The notes below the pieces were generated by a model. That model ran no database searches. It was not told the origin of the DNA and worked only from the letters and a program-made list of their open reading frames with translations. Source: Tragulus kanchil (lineage: Eukaryota > Chordata > Mammalia > Artiodactyla > Tragulidae). Taken from it: a stretch of DNA of 64,000 bases. The translations under genes were made by a program, and so were the position numbers. The stretch lies in NCBI GenBank assembly GCA_022376925.1, contig JAIOJX010000001.1, forward strand, positions 3,257,501 to 3,321,500, read 5' to 3'. Numbering within the stretch: the stretch's first letter is position 1; the number at the start of each line of letters is the position of its first letter. Shown here piece by piece: positions 35,662 to 47,060 of this stretch.

Positions 35662-36062
35662 ATTGTACCAGTTTGCTCAGGCTGCCATAACGAAGTCTCA
35701 CAGACTGGGAGACTGAACTAACAGAAATGCATTGTCTCCCAGTTATGGAGGCTGGAATCCCCAGATCAAGAAGTGGGCAATTGGCTGCTTCTGAGGGTTC
35801 ACAGGGCAGGATCTCTCCCAGGTCTTTCTCCTGGGCTCGTAGACAGCTCTGTGTCCTCTCACGGCCTTCCCTCCACATATGTCTGTCTTAATCTTCTCTT
35901 CTTAAAGATAAAAGCTCTCTTGAACTAAGGCTTATCCTAAAAGCCCCGTTTTGATGTTATCACCTCTTTTAAGACCCTATCTTCAAATACGTTCACAGTC
36001 AGAGATAATGGGGCTAAAGACTTTGACATACGTATCTCAGAGACACAGTTCAGTCCACAGGA
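35662..36062 (-). mobile_element. MLT1-type MaLR LTR, reverse
   Basis: Reverse complement order of a MaLR LTR: 'gctcaggctgccataacgaa', 'agttatggaggctggaatcc', 'cccagatcaagaagtgggca', 'cctatcttcaaatacgttca' and 'cagttcagtccacag'. It lies in inverted orientation to the LTR at 34851-35282, about 380 bp away. Confidence 0.85.
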
Positions 36063-37591
36063 GACGCGCTGACTGAAAACAAGATCCCTAAAATCCCTTG
36101 TTTTCCATCTAGTGAAAAACAAGTCATTTCTTTCTCTGCCCCTTCCTTCCACCTCCTATCCCTCTAAAAACAGCAGCATATTGTCTTAGAGCGCTGACTG
36201 CTGGAGGTCCTGCTTCCTGTTTCTCCCCAGCCACTGGAGGCCTCTGAGGACCCTCAGGAAGCCGGGGCTCAGCCTCCCTTCCGTGATGGAGCGTGTGCGC
36301 ATGGGTGATGCGTGGCTGGTGAAGAAATACTCTGACCGTCACGTATACAAGTTGGCCTTACCTGTGTGTCTCTGGGGGCCATAATTAACCCGAAACCAAG
36401 TGGAAGACACACTTTCAGTGGCAGAAAACACACACCTCCAGGCCGACTCTGGCTCAGCACCAAATGGTAAATATTGTCTTTCATGCCCTGCAATCGACAA
36501 GCTCATGTAACTCATGAAATTGTGGCGGCTCATCAGCACTTTCAACAGGAGAAAGCGGAGGGTGGGCATGCCCTCCAGGAGGGGTGCGTGAGGGCAGCCA
36601 GCTCCTGCCGCACCCTGCATCCCTGGCCCACAGTGATTGCAGGGGTAATGCCAGGCAGAACAGCTCAGCTTTGCCCACAAGGCCTGGCACGGAGGCTGCA
36701 AATTTCAACCCAAAGGGACCTGAGCTATCCTGGGCCCTTTGGGCACGCCTCCTCCACCACACCCAGCATGCCAAAGGCACTGAAGCTCTTGTCCCAGGAA
36801 CGTTTGCTCCCTTTCACTTTTCTCCCTCTCTGTGAGGCCTGGGCACTTTCCAAGGATCAACTCTAATCCTCACTGCCCCAGAAAGCCTCAAGCCCAAGGC
36901 CATGTCCTCTGAAGTCCCCAGCCCTTTGCTCACAGTAGAAACTCAGTGTCCTCTGAGAACCAGTCCCTTGGGTTGAGGTGGTGGTAACTGTACATGAGAA
37001 TAGACTGGGGCCACCCTCCCTCCAGCTCCACTCCCTGCTGGCTCAGAGCCGCTGCGCTGTGCCACCCCGTCCAGCTGCAGGTATTCAGGGATGGGCAGAG
37101 CAAGGCCATCTTGAGGACCTGCTATGCCCTGGCTTCCAGAAGCAGAATGTGGGTTCTTCCACAACCCCTGACAGGCTGCTAAAAGCCATCCCACCTGAGG
37201 GTGGAGAGGGAGGTGGCAGGGCTCTAAAGGCTTTCCTGCAGCTGGAAGAGAGAGGAAGGGAGGCAAGGCACGTGAATGCAGCTCTGTGACAGTCCAGCCC
37301 TTAGGAGCAGAGAGCTGAAGGTAGAGGGTGTACACTGGGAGAGGAGGCAAGCCTAGTGCTCAGGTGAGCAAAGCCCACCATGCTGGGGCCCAGCACGCTG
37401 CGCAACGCTCTTCGGCTTGCATACTTGAGCGTTTTGCATGGAAGCTGTTCAGAGAACCTCTGCTTGATTCGGACATGGGCCCTCTTCACCTGGTGATGTA
37501 GGTAGAAGACAGAAGGGGAGGTCTCAGCCCCAGAGTTCAGGTCTCTTCTGAAGGGGTCCCGCCAAGCTTAGGGGGCAGGAGCTGAGCAGAC
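36063..37591. other. Single-copy DNA, moderately GC-rich, no gene called
   Basis: No interspersed repeat was recognised over about 1.5 kb, which is unusual for this window. Open frames of 99-135 codons overlap on both strands, so none stands out as coding. Conservation analysis would decide whether it holds an enhancer or exon. Confidence 0.4.
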
Positions 37592-37744
37592 TCCAGCAGC
37601 CATGAAAGCAGCTGCTGCAATGTCACTCCATGAAGCCAGCTGTGTCGCACAGGCAGGCTTGATGTCATCCTCCAGGCATCTGGGTGGGATTGCAGGGCCC
37701 TCTCCAGCCTACTTTTGCCTTATTTGTGTGTGTACATCTGTCTT

Positions 37745-37860
37745 TTTCACTTAACTGAGAGTTTCACCAGGCCAGCAATGGCATCTGATTCCTGTTTCCA
37801 TCACACTCATCCTGTAGCCCACACCCTAGAACCTGGCACTGAAGAGAGGATAGCTCAGTG
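37745..37860 (+). repeat. L2 3' end fragment (copied at 38828-38943)
   Basis: 'actgagagtttcaccaggcc' and 'cacaccctagaacctggcac' resemble the 3' portion of an L2 LINE. Both copies belong to duplication 12. Confidence 0.5.
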
Positions 37861-38194
37861 TGTGTGAGGGGCCCAGGAACCCTGGAAACCCACCAAGATG
37901 AAGCGCAAAGTCAGCCCTGAAGATATGGGTCAGGACATCAGTCATTCTGGCACCAGCGGCCTCTGCCCTAGGACCCAGCTGGGGTTGGGGTGTCGTGAGA
38001 GCTGTATGTTTATGAATCTGAAGGAGGGCTGGCTTGCTTCCCCACCCGTGAGAGCTGTGCAAAGTCTGCTAAGGAAGCACTGGGCTCTCCCAAACTTTCC
38101 CACACCCACCATCCTCCTTTTCCTCCTCCTCCTGTTCCTATTCCTCTCAATTTGCATAAGTATTGACTTTCTCCATTTTCCCAGAAATGTATGC

Positions 38195-38345
38195 TCATTA
38201 AAGAGCATTTGAAACATTTCAAATAATAGAAAGAAGAAGAAAATGTCATCTACATTCCACCCACCCAAAGATAGCCACGATTAATATTTTGAAATGTTTT
38301 CTACCAATATTTCCTCTAATCTTTCTGAGCACAGAGGATTTATAT
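38195..38345. repeat. Old LINE-like fragment (copied at 39278-39428)
   Basis: 'catttgaaacatttcaaata', 'ccacccacccaaagatagcc' and 'taatattttgaaatgttttc' match a familiar old LINE-derived segment. The family is not certain. Confidence 0.4.
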
Positions 38346-39735
38346 GTGTTTGCTTTATTTCTACTGCTTAGCGACAACTGACAACCAGGTGAGGAGGAGG
38401 GAGCAGAATGAGGCAATGTAAATGTCAGGAGAGTAGCATCTGAATTCCTGCTGAGCTTCTGATGTGCTCCTGGTGCTGGTCAGGCCCTGATTCTCCCCAG
38501 ACAGCAGTTTTCCCTTCTGTGTAATGGGGCATTGGATTCGAGACATTCAAGACTTCCTTCCAATGTGAGGCTGCTTGGAATCCCTTAAGGAGTAGGGAAG
38601 GCTTCAGGAAGGGGTGGTGAGGTAGGTTGAGATTTGAAATGGAAACTGTCGGGTGGGGGCCCAGCTGGGACGGGTCCAGCAGCCATGAAAGCAGCTGCTG
38701 CAATGTCACTCCATGAAGCCAGCTGTGTCGCACAGGCAGGCTTGATGTCATCCTCCAGGCATCTGGGTGGGATTGCAGGGCCCTCTCCAGCCTACTTTTG
38801 CCTTATTTGTGTGTGTACATCTGTCTTTTTCACTTAACTGAGAGTTTCACCAGGCCAGCAATGGCATCTGATTCCTGTTTCCATCACACTCATCCTGTAG
38901 CCCACACCCTAGAACCTGGCACTGAAGAGAGGATAGCTCAGTGTGTGTGAGGGGCCCAGGAACCCTGGAAACCCACCAAGATGAAGCGCAAAGTCAGCCC
39001 TGAAGATATGGGTCAGGACATCAGTCATTCTGGCACCAGCGGCCTCTGCCCTAGGACCCAGCTGGGGTTGGGGTGTCGTGAGAGCTGTATGTTTATGAAT
39101 CTGAAGGAGGGCTGGCTTGCTTCCCCACCCGTGAGAGCTGTGCAAAGTCTGCTAAGGAAGCACTGGGCTCTCCCAAACTTTCCCACACCCACCATCCTCC
39201 TTTTCCTCCTCCTCCTGTTCCTATTCCTCTCAATTTGCATAAGTATTGACTTTCTCCATTTTCCCAGAAATGTATGCTCATTAAAGAGCATTTGAAACAT
39301 TTCAAATAATAGAAAGAAGAAGAAAATGTCATCTACATTCCACCCACCCAAAGATAGCCACGATTAATATTTTGAAATGTTTTCTACCAATATTTCCTCT
39401 AATCTTTCTGAGCACAGAGGATTTATATGTGTTTGCTTTATTTCTACTGCTTAGCGACAACTGACAACCAGGTGAGGAGGAGGGAGCAGAATGAGGCAAT
39501 GTAAATGTCAGGAGAGTAGCATCTGAATTCCTGCTGAGCTTCTGATGTGCTCCCTGGTGCTGGTCAGGCCCTGATTCTCCCCAGACAGCAGTTTTCCCTT
39601 CTGTGTAATGGGGCATTGGATTCGAGACATTCAAGACTTCCTTCCAATGTGAGGCTGCTTGGAATCCCTTAAGGAGTAGGGAAGGCTTCAGGAAGGGGTG
39701 GTGAGGTAGGTTGAGATTTGAAAAATGGAAACTGT

Positions 39736-40282
39736 TAATAGATGTGGAAGAGCACAGTCTAGGTAGAAGAAAATGCAGTTGTAATGACCAAAAGTTCAGA
39801 AGAAACAAGCTACACTTGAGGGAAGCCCCTGCAGGTCTGACTGCGTGGAAAGTGTCCATGGAAGGTGGAGTGGGCCAGACACCTGAGGCTTGGCACTCCT
39901 TTACTTGAAGGCCGTCTGCCTCCAAGCTGGGTCCCGAGCACAGGGGCCTGTGAGCCCATGGGGCGCAGCACGGCTGTGTGGGGTGAGTGGGGGGCAAAGT
40001 CAGCTGCTGCTCATCCAGGTGTGAGATCTCCGGGCAGAGGGGCCTTGCCAGCCAAGCTGGCATGGGAACCTTTGGAACCACGGAGGGCAGAAGTCAGGAG
40101 CCTAAGGCCCCCCCCCCCCCGGCGGCGAGCACAGTGCAAACCTGAGGAGAAAGGGTTTAAAAAATCTGGAATCTGAAAGAAAGAGCAAAAAGTCCCCACA
40201 ATAATACAGCTCAAGCAAAGAGGACAAGTCATAGAAAGAGTAAAAATGATGACCTGGACACAGAGTTTAGATGATCCTGGAT
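39736..40282. other. No gene; C homopolymer
   Basis: Single-copy DNA with a run of 13 C at 40108-40120. No gene is recognised. Confidence 0.45.
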
Positions 40283-40295
40283 CTCAACCAGTCTT

Positions 40296-40656
40296 TTTTT
40301 TTTTTTAAATAAGCTTATTTGTTTATTTATTTTTGGCTGTTCTGGATTTTCACTGCTGCTGCAGGCTCTTCTCTAGTTGCAGGGAGTGGGGGCTCCTCTC
40401 TTCTTGAAGTGAGCAGGCTTCTTGTGGTGGTGACTTCTTCTGCTGTGGAACTCAGGCTCTAGAGCAGATGGGCTTCAGTAACTGCGGCCCATGGACTCCA
40501 TAGTCGTGACTCCCAGGCTCTAGAGCACAGGCTCCATAGTTACAGCTCATGGGCCTAGCTGCTCCACAGCACGTGGGATCTCCCCAGCTCAAGGATCGAA
40601 CCTGTGTCTCCTGCATTGTCAGGCAAACCCTTAACCACTGAGCTATGAGGGAAGCC
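40296..40656 (-). mobile_element. ART2-type SINE, reverse, with perfect 13-bp target-site duplication
   Basis: It starts in a T-rich tract (complement of the A tail) and continues 'atttatttttggctgttctg', 'tgctgcaggctcttctctag', 'cacgtgggatctccccagct' and 'gaccactg'-like head complement, ending 'atgagggaagccc'. It is flanked by ctcaaccagtctt at 40283-40295 and 40657-40669, with no mismatch. It is therefore a comparatively clean insertion. Confidence 0.95.
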
Positions 40657-40793
40657 CTCAACCAGTCTTATTCTCACAACTCCCACACTATTGTGCACAA
40701 GCTGGCAGGAGGGGAGAAGATACTGAAACAGTCAAATTTCCTAGGAATGAAGAGCATTGGGAATAAGGGGTTGGGTATTCATCCACCTATTTA

Positions 40794-41055
40794 TTTATTT
40801 ATTTATTGGCCACTTCTGTTGGTCTTTCATTTATTTATCTTTGTTCTTTGGCCCTTGTGGGCCTCCTATCACAGTGGCCTCTCTCATCGCAGAGCACCGG
40901 CTCTGGGCACATGCGCTCCAGAGCTCTGGCTCAGTAGTTGGACACATCGGTCCAGACGCTCTGCAGCACGTGGGATCCTCCCAGGCCAGGGATCGAACCA
41001 GAGCCCCTTGCACTGCAAGGCGGTGTCTTTACCCACTGGGCCAACAGGGAAGCCC
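40794..41055 (-). mobile_element. CHR-type SINE, reverse, with 11-bp target-site duplication
   Basis: T-rich (ATTT)n start, 'gttctttggcccttgtgggc', 'cgcagagcaccggctctggg', 'ccagggatcgaaccagagcc' and head complement 'ccaacagggaagccc'. Flanked by ccacctattta at 40783-40793 and 41056-41066. Same family as the forward element at 3939-4252. Confidence 0.92.
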
Positions 41056-41066
41056 CCACCTATTTA

Positions 41067-42088
41067 ATTAACAAGCACCTCCAAGGGCTTGTTGAATGGC
41101 CAGCCCTGCGTGAGAGAGAGAGCGCCCACCAAGCTCTTGACCCTCCCTGTCAAGACTTACATTTATGAGATAGGTATATGAGAAACCGTGGACCATGGCC
41201 TAGCACTTTGTTCCAATTTAAATACACTTTGAGGAAATAGTGGTGCTGAGGTTACTGCCTCATGGTCTTACAGCTTAGCTTCTCATGAACATCATTAACT
41301 GGGTCAAAGAAAACGTGACCTGTGCTTCCATTGATCCATAATACTGGATTATCACAAAATATAGTAAGAGAATTTCAACGTTGGGCTGAAATTTGAAAGT
41401 CAATTAGCCCAGAATTATTATTACAGGTTTAAATAGATAACTATGCATATTTATTAGACTCAGTGTTTCTAAAAAGAGGTATAGGTTTCCAAACATATGC
41501 AACAGAAGGGAAACCCCCAGTCAGCCATCTCCTGCCATCATCCACCAAGCAAATGATAAAGCCTGGCTTGAAGAGAAACTCCCTCAGCATGGCCTCCAGG
41601 AGTCTCGAGGCCTTCCAGACATTTTTCATCATTATATTCAATGAAAAACCAGCCAGCATTTGGTCTCAGTTCATCCAGACAGACCTTGGCGACTGGTTGG
41701 ATAACTTACGGCACGGCTGCGTCTGGCCTCCCCCAGAGCCCTGCTCCCCTCAGAGGTATCTGCCATAGCTGCTTGGCCCATGTCTCTCCTCTGGTCTCGC
41801 CACAGTTCAGAAGAAAGAAGAAATGGTGGAGCTCATCATAATCATCCTGCAATGCTCTTTTTCAGCAGACAGTCGCCCCTGTCAGCTAGTTTCTGAATTA
41901 GGTGTCCTACGTAAGAAGAAGTCGGGTCTTCCAAAAAGCGACTATGAGCTTGTTTCCCACATACCTGCTCTGAAAGGCAGAACCTGATTGGCCCAAGATC
42001 CACTCTTTTGCCTCAGCTAATCCTGGGAAACATCAGTCATATCCTCTGAACCTTTATCAGTACCCATTCTCTCTTTCTTCCTCAACAG
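41067..42088. other. Single-copy DNA, no gene called
   Basis: No repeat is recognised. Short open frames on both strands have no recognisable product. Confidence 0.4.
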
Positions 42089-42185
42089 GAAACTTGGAGT
42101 CTCTTAGAAACCCTGGCATGTGCTGGGAGCCAGATGGATCCCAGAGAAGGGCCTGGCAGTGATGGTGATGGCACCGATAGCAGTG
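42089..42185 (+). other. Exon-like structure 1 (unidentified)
   Basis: A good acceptor precedes it: the pyrimidine-rich stretch 'ctctctttcttcctcaacag' ends at 42088. A donor 'gtaagaat' starts at 42186. The 97 bases between stay open in the frame of the ATG at 42134, with one base left over (phase 1). The encoded 32 residues end in a Gly/Asp/Ser-rich stretch (PGSDGDGTDSSG across the junction). I recognise no family. Such structures also occur by chance. Confidence 0.25.
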
Positions 42186-42753
42186 GTAAGAATGGACGGT
42201 GTGGCCCTGCTCACTGCTCTCAGGAGGGGGAGCTCTGCTGGGCCCCAAAGGTCCTCAGCCTGACACCCGCCCCAGCTCTTTGCCTGCTGGTCTCCTCATC
42301 CAAATGCAACTGCCGACCAGAAGGGCTTTCATGAAGATCAGAAAGGCACTTTCTTCATCAGCTCCCTTCATCCTCTGTTTGCCCAGGATGAAGCCAGCCC
42401 CATCAGCATGACGGTGCCTCCCCTGGCCTCTATCCACAGCCAGCACTGTGCTTGCCGCTCTGACTGCAGATTAAATATCTATTGGGTTGATTATAAATGG
42501 CCTCTGCAGCAGAGGCCAATATGCCAAGTCACCTTAGAGCAGTTGGTGGCAGTCGGTTCAGCCAGGACAGTCCCAAGCAGGAAGCCCAGTCCTTGGAGTC
42601 ACCAGTTTGCAACTGCAGTGCTGAACCCACGCTCACGATGATTTGCCAGGCTCGCAGGCCAGCCCAGATGGAAGGATGCCAGGGGAGGTTGCTGATGTTC
42701 CAGTTAGCTAGTAACTACAGGAGTAAAACCACCTACAATTCTCTTCTTTTTAG

Positions 42754-42838
42754 GCCCAGGAGCCCCCAGCCCAAAGACATGAGCCTGGCCTTTCAGGCCG
42801 GGCGTGCAAGGCAGTGGGTTATGGATGCAAACTATGAG
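42754..42838 (+). other. Exon-like structure 2 (unidentified)
   Basis: Acceptor 'ttctcttctttttag' ends at 42753 and a consensus donor 'gag|gtgagt' follows at 42839. The 85 bases are open in one frame only (codons from 42755, including MSLAFQAGRARQWVMDANYE). If joined directly to 42089-42185, the phase leads to TGA at 42780-42782 instead. No protein family is recognised. Confidence 0.25.
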
Positions 42839-44007
42839 GTGAGTGGAGGGAGGCCACAGGGAGCCCTGTGGGATGGGTACTGAAAAACAAACTTCACATT
42901 TGTGCATTTCTCCAGCGTCCCTGATGACCAAATCCACCTCCACATTATTGAATGTGATTTTGCCTCCAAAATCTTTGTTGCCCTGAAAGGGAAGGGACAG
43001 ATTTCGAGTGCTACAGCCCCTGAGACCTCATTCTTTTCCATACTAATGGGCAAGTTCATCTCCAAGGCTTTTGCGTCATTGCAGTGTGCCCGTTCTCACC
43101 CTTGGTGAGTCGCATCTCCTCGAGGGAGGCCCCCATGGTGTCTCTGCTGCCTGTTATGCCATCAAGTGCCACTGTGGTTCTGGTAGTAAGCAAGAGGGGG
43201 ATGCTGCAAACACCAGGGGGTCAGTGATGCTAAACTCACAGTTCAGTGCCAGGCACAGTGTTGAGCATGGCTCCTGGGGGGTTCCATGCCCCACCCCAAG
43301 CTGGAATCCTTCAGTGGGGCCACTGGCCAGTGAGAGAGGCTAGTTGAGTGAGCTGTGCCCCTCTGAGCATGAGAAGTCTTTTTCTTAAACTCCTGGTTAT
43401 GCATTTGCTCATCACTCATTTGCTTGTTCATCATTCATTCATTTGTTCATCATTCATTGATTCAACATTACTTTCTTGAAAACTAAACAAGACTCAGACC
43501 TTGTCAACAAGGAGCTTCTATGCCAGAAAACTTCCCATGGAAGCAAGATGTCATCTAAGCCATGAATCAGATCTGTGCTGAGAGCAGAGAAGCCTTTGCA
43601 CAGAGTTCTGTCCCTCTTCTATGAGTCCCTTGTGCAGGAGATGGAGGCCAAACATCAGCTGGAGAGCTGGCCCAGCCTGGGATGGGGCATGGAGCTCCTC
43701 CTCAGCTCCACAGCTCGAATGTCCTCACAAAACAGCAATCTGTTATTAGGATCAGGGACCACAGAAGGCACTTGTTTTTTGATGTTGGCAAAACAGCCTT
43801 CCAGGAACCAACTGCTTCCTCTAACTTGCAGCCTGATGGCTCATCTTAGGAGTTCCTTCTGGGACCCAGAAGCAAACAGGCCTATTCTCTCCTCCCCAAG
43901 ATATACTTTTAGAGGCCTCCAGAGGGTGGCATTCAAAAAAACTAAGCTCATGCCATCTGGTCCATCAATTCATGGCAAATAGAAGGGGGGAAAGTAGAAG
44001 CAGTGAC
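42839..44007. other. Single-copy DNA, no gene called
   Basis: It includes a short (CATT)n-like tract at about 43410-43465. No repeat family or gene is recognised otherwise. Confidence 0.4.
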
Positions 44008-44575
44008 ATAAATCACTGCAGACAATGACTAAAGTTATGAAATTAAAAGACCTTCGCTCCTTGGAAGAAAAGCTAAGACAAACCTAGACAGCATATTAAA
44101 AAGCAGAGACGTCACTTTGCCAACAAAGGTTTGTATATTCAAGGCTATCTTTTTCTCAGTAGTCATGTGTGGACATGAGAGTTGAACCATAAAGAAGGCT
44201 GAAGATTTGATGCTTTTGAATTGTGGTTCTGGAGAAGACTCTTGAGAGTCCCCTGGACAGCAAAGAGGTCAAATCAGTCAATCCTAAAGGAAATCAACCC
44301 TGAATATTCACTGGAAGAAATGATGCTGAAGCTGAAGCTCCAATACTTTGGCCACCTGATTCAAAGAGCTAACTCACTGGTAAACATCCTGATGCTGGGA
44401 AAGATTGAAGGCAGAGGGAGAAGGGGGTGACAGAAGATGAGATAGTTGGATGCCATCATCAGCATAATGGACATGAGTTTAAGCAAACTCTGTGTTTGAG
44501 CAAGGACACGGAAGACTGATGTACTACAGTCCATGGATTGCAAAGAGTTGGACACGAGTTAGCAAATGAACAACA
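44008..44575 (+). mobile_element. BovB (RTE) LINE, 3' end
   Basis: It follows the BovB 3' sequence: 'aaatcactgcagacaatgac', 'tgaaattaaaagacc', 'cattaaaaagcagagacg'-type block, 'gagagttgaaccataaagaa' and 'ctccaatactttggccacct'. It ends in the tail shared with Bov-tA ('caaagagttggacacgagtt'). The frame from 44221 encodes a C-terminal fragment of the RTE polyprotein (RRLLRVPWTAKRSNQSILKE, LKLQYFGHLIQRA, LGKIEGRGRRG) and then stops. The endonuclease and the reverse transcriptase catalytic core are missing. A dead, 5'-truncated copy. Confidence 0.95.
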
Positions 44576-45468
44576 GAGAATGGCCAAGTCCCCCTCAAGA
44601 ATCTGCTCTTCTCTGTGATGAAGAGTCCTTTCACTTATCTCGTTTCCTTATCCATTATGCTAGTTTTCTTTTACACTCCAAGTTGTCCCCAACCCTATTC
44701 AAGTGTGGAGCCCAGAACCAAACTCACGATTCTGAGCTTGGTCTTCTCAGTGTAGAGTTGCTCCCTTCCCCTTCCTGCACAGTTCATTCTCTAGCCATAT
44801 CACACTCTGGACACTTTTTGGCATTTGTGGTCAAATCTACTAGGGATTTCTCTCTTGAGTTTCTTCTGAACCAGAGATCTGGAATCAGGGACTCAAAATG
44901 TATTTTTTAAAAACATGGTGGCTTCCTATGTGACCCTTTAAAACTTCATCTTGTTGTATTTGGCCAGGATGCTACATCCTTCTCTTTGGGTAAATTTGGC
45001 AAAAATACTTTCTGTGTCTTCAAATTTGTAACTAATCAGGATAGGTTCAAGAACAGAGCTCTGCGACATGTCACATTCAGCATCTGTTCAATGTTGAATG
45101 CCAGTTTTCAAGGCAAACCCTTTTGGGGTAGTTTCTCAAGTAGTATAAGTCCACTCAGTTGTACAAACATTCATCTCCTATTTCTGAGATGGTCAAGAGA
45201 GTCTTGGTTGGGTGTTTTAAAACATTGAGACTCCTAGAATGTAATAAGGTGGAGGTCAGTCAGTTATCACCTGCCCCTTTCCTTTGTTGGACAGGGAATA
45301 CAGAATCCCAGAGGAAGATGTCGCCAAAGGCCAGCACTATGGCAGAACAGAATGAAGTTCTTGCCCTGTAGAATCCAGACCTGTCCTCCCTGCTTTGTGC
45401 AGGTTGTCTTTACAAGAAGGCAATGGACTGTAGCATCATCTCCATCACTAGAGTATCTGAATCTTCCT
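44576..45468. other. No gene seen
   Basis: Single-copy DNA with open frames of 70-114 codons and no recognisable domain. Confidence 0.4.
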
Positions 45469-45995
45469 TCTTTTTTAAAAATTTTATTGGAGTACAGTTG
45501 ATTTGCAAGGTTGAATTAGTTTTAGGTGTAAGCAAAGTAATTCAGTTAAATATATACACATATTTTATATATATGCAAAATTATATATTATAATATATAT
45601 ATTCATTTTTAGATTCTTCTCCCATATAGGTTATCATAGAATATTGAGTGGAGTTCTCTGTGAGATGGAGTAAGTCCTTGTTGATGATCTATTTTATATA
45701 CAGTAGCATGTGTTTGTTCATCCTAAACTCCTAATTTGGTCCCTTTCCCCCATATACACACCTATCCCCTTGGATAAGTGCAAAGTTTGTCTTCAAAGTC
45801 TGTGAGTTGATTTATTTTTCATATATAAGTTCATTTATGTCATATTTTAGACTCCACATACAAGTGATAGCATATGTTATTTGTCTTTCTCTGTTTCACT
45901 GCATTTAGTATGTTAATCTCTAGGTCCATCCATGTTGCTGCAAGTGGCCTTATTTCATCCTTTTTAATGGTTGAATAATATTCCACTATATACCT
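45469..45995 (-). mobile_element. L1 3' end, reverse
   Basis: 'ttattggagtacagttgatt', 'cagttaaatatatacacata', 'gaatattgagtggagttctc', 'ctctaggtccatccatgttg' and 'atggttgaataatattccac' match the antisense 3' end of an artiodactyl L1. Truncated; non-coding. Confidence 0.9.
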
Positions 45996-46850
45996 ATGAT
46001 GTATTCAACAACTATGTGCTAGATACTCTTCTAGCTACTGGAAGGAGAGTTGAACAAAACACATTAAGCTTTTAGCTTTAGTGAAAGAGAAAGATATCAA
46101 TCAGATAAGCAGGCCAACAAAGACAAATGACATCTGGGTTAAGACCTATGAAAGGAGTATCTGGGATACAATAAGAACACATAAAGGAGAACTTGATCTA
46201 GTATAGGAGGTCCAGGAACTCTTTCTTGGACAGACGGTGTATGAACTGAGGCATAAATAGGAGGAATTAACTAGGTTTTAGGCTGACACGTGCAGAGGCT
46301 TTGAAGTAGGATGCTCATCTGTGTTTGAGAAAGAGCCAGGGAGTTAGTGTAGATAGAACATGCTAGAAGATGGGCAGAAAGGCTAAAGATGAGGTCAGAG
46401 AGGTAAGCAGAAGCCAGATTAGGTAGGGTGTAGGGGCCGGGGGAAGAGTTTATTCTTCATGACATGGAAAGAACTGAAAGGTTCTGAACAAGAGCTACAG
46501 GTTATGTAGAGATCCTCCTGGCTCTGGTATTGGGAGTAGACTTTGAGAAAGTGGGCAAGAATAGAGGCAAGGAGATCATTTAGGAGGCTAATGCAATCAT
46601 CCAGGTAAGATATAGTTGTGGTTGGGACCAGGATTGTAGCAGTATGGATGGATAAAAGGAGATATTTAAGAATTAGAGTTGACACAACTGAAAATATACT
46701 GGGAAGAGGAAGGGATGTGGATGGTAGAGATATTTACTGAGTGGAGAATACAGGGCAGGAGAAGCAACTTATAGAAGAACTTGAGTTTTGGTTTAGACCA
46801 ATTGGGATGGAAAGTGATTATTATTAGCTGACAGGTCCTTAGTGCAACAG
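45996..46850 (+). repeat. Old unnamed mammalian repeat, longest copy here
   Basis: Ordered blocks: 'caacaactatgtgctagata', 'gaggcataaataggaggaat', 'agagaggtaagcagaagcca', 'ggaggctaatgcaatcatcc' and 'gttgggaccaggattgtagc'. Clearly one repeat family, the same as at 6130-6830. I do not recall its name with certainty. Confidence 0.55.
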
Positions 46851-46864
46851 AGGACACTCTGTGT

Positions 46865-47060
46865 TTCAGGCTCCTTTTTCTACATTTTGCATGTATTGCC
46901 TCACTCCTCCTGAAACCCGTATAAGGCAGATGATGATGGTGATGATGAGTTTCATTTTTAGATGAGGTAACTGAGTTCTACAGATTAAATAATTTCACAG
47001 CTAGTCAGTGAAAGAGCAAAGATTTAAACCAGGCAGTTGAGCCCGAGTCTATGCCTAGGG
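46865..47060 (-). repeat. MIR fragment, reverse
   Basis: 'gtattgcctcactcctcctg', 'ttttagatgaggtaactgag' and 'cagtgaaagagcaaagattt' match antisense MIR. It includes a short (GATGAT)n expansion. Confidence 0.7.

Larger units (their letters stand above)
37592..39735. repeat. Direct tandem duplication 12, offset 1083 bp
   Basis: The left copy is 37592-38649 and the right copy 38675-39735. The 25 bases between (38650-38674) look like a degraded version of the sequence just before 37592. The left copy has single-base losses near its right end ('gtgctcctgg' for 'gtgctccctgg', 'ttgaaatgg' for 'ttgaaaaatgg'). Confidence 0.94.

Noticed and set aside
40296..41055. tRNA genes suggested by box B-like sequences in the SINEs
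   Set aside because: The sequences are tRNA-derived SINE heads with target-site duplications and A-rich tails. No complete cloverleaf was supported.
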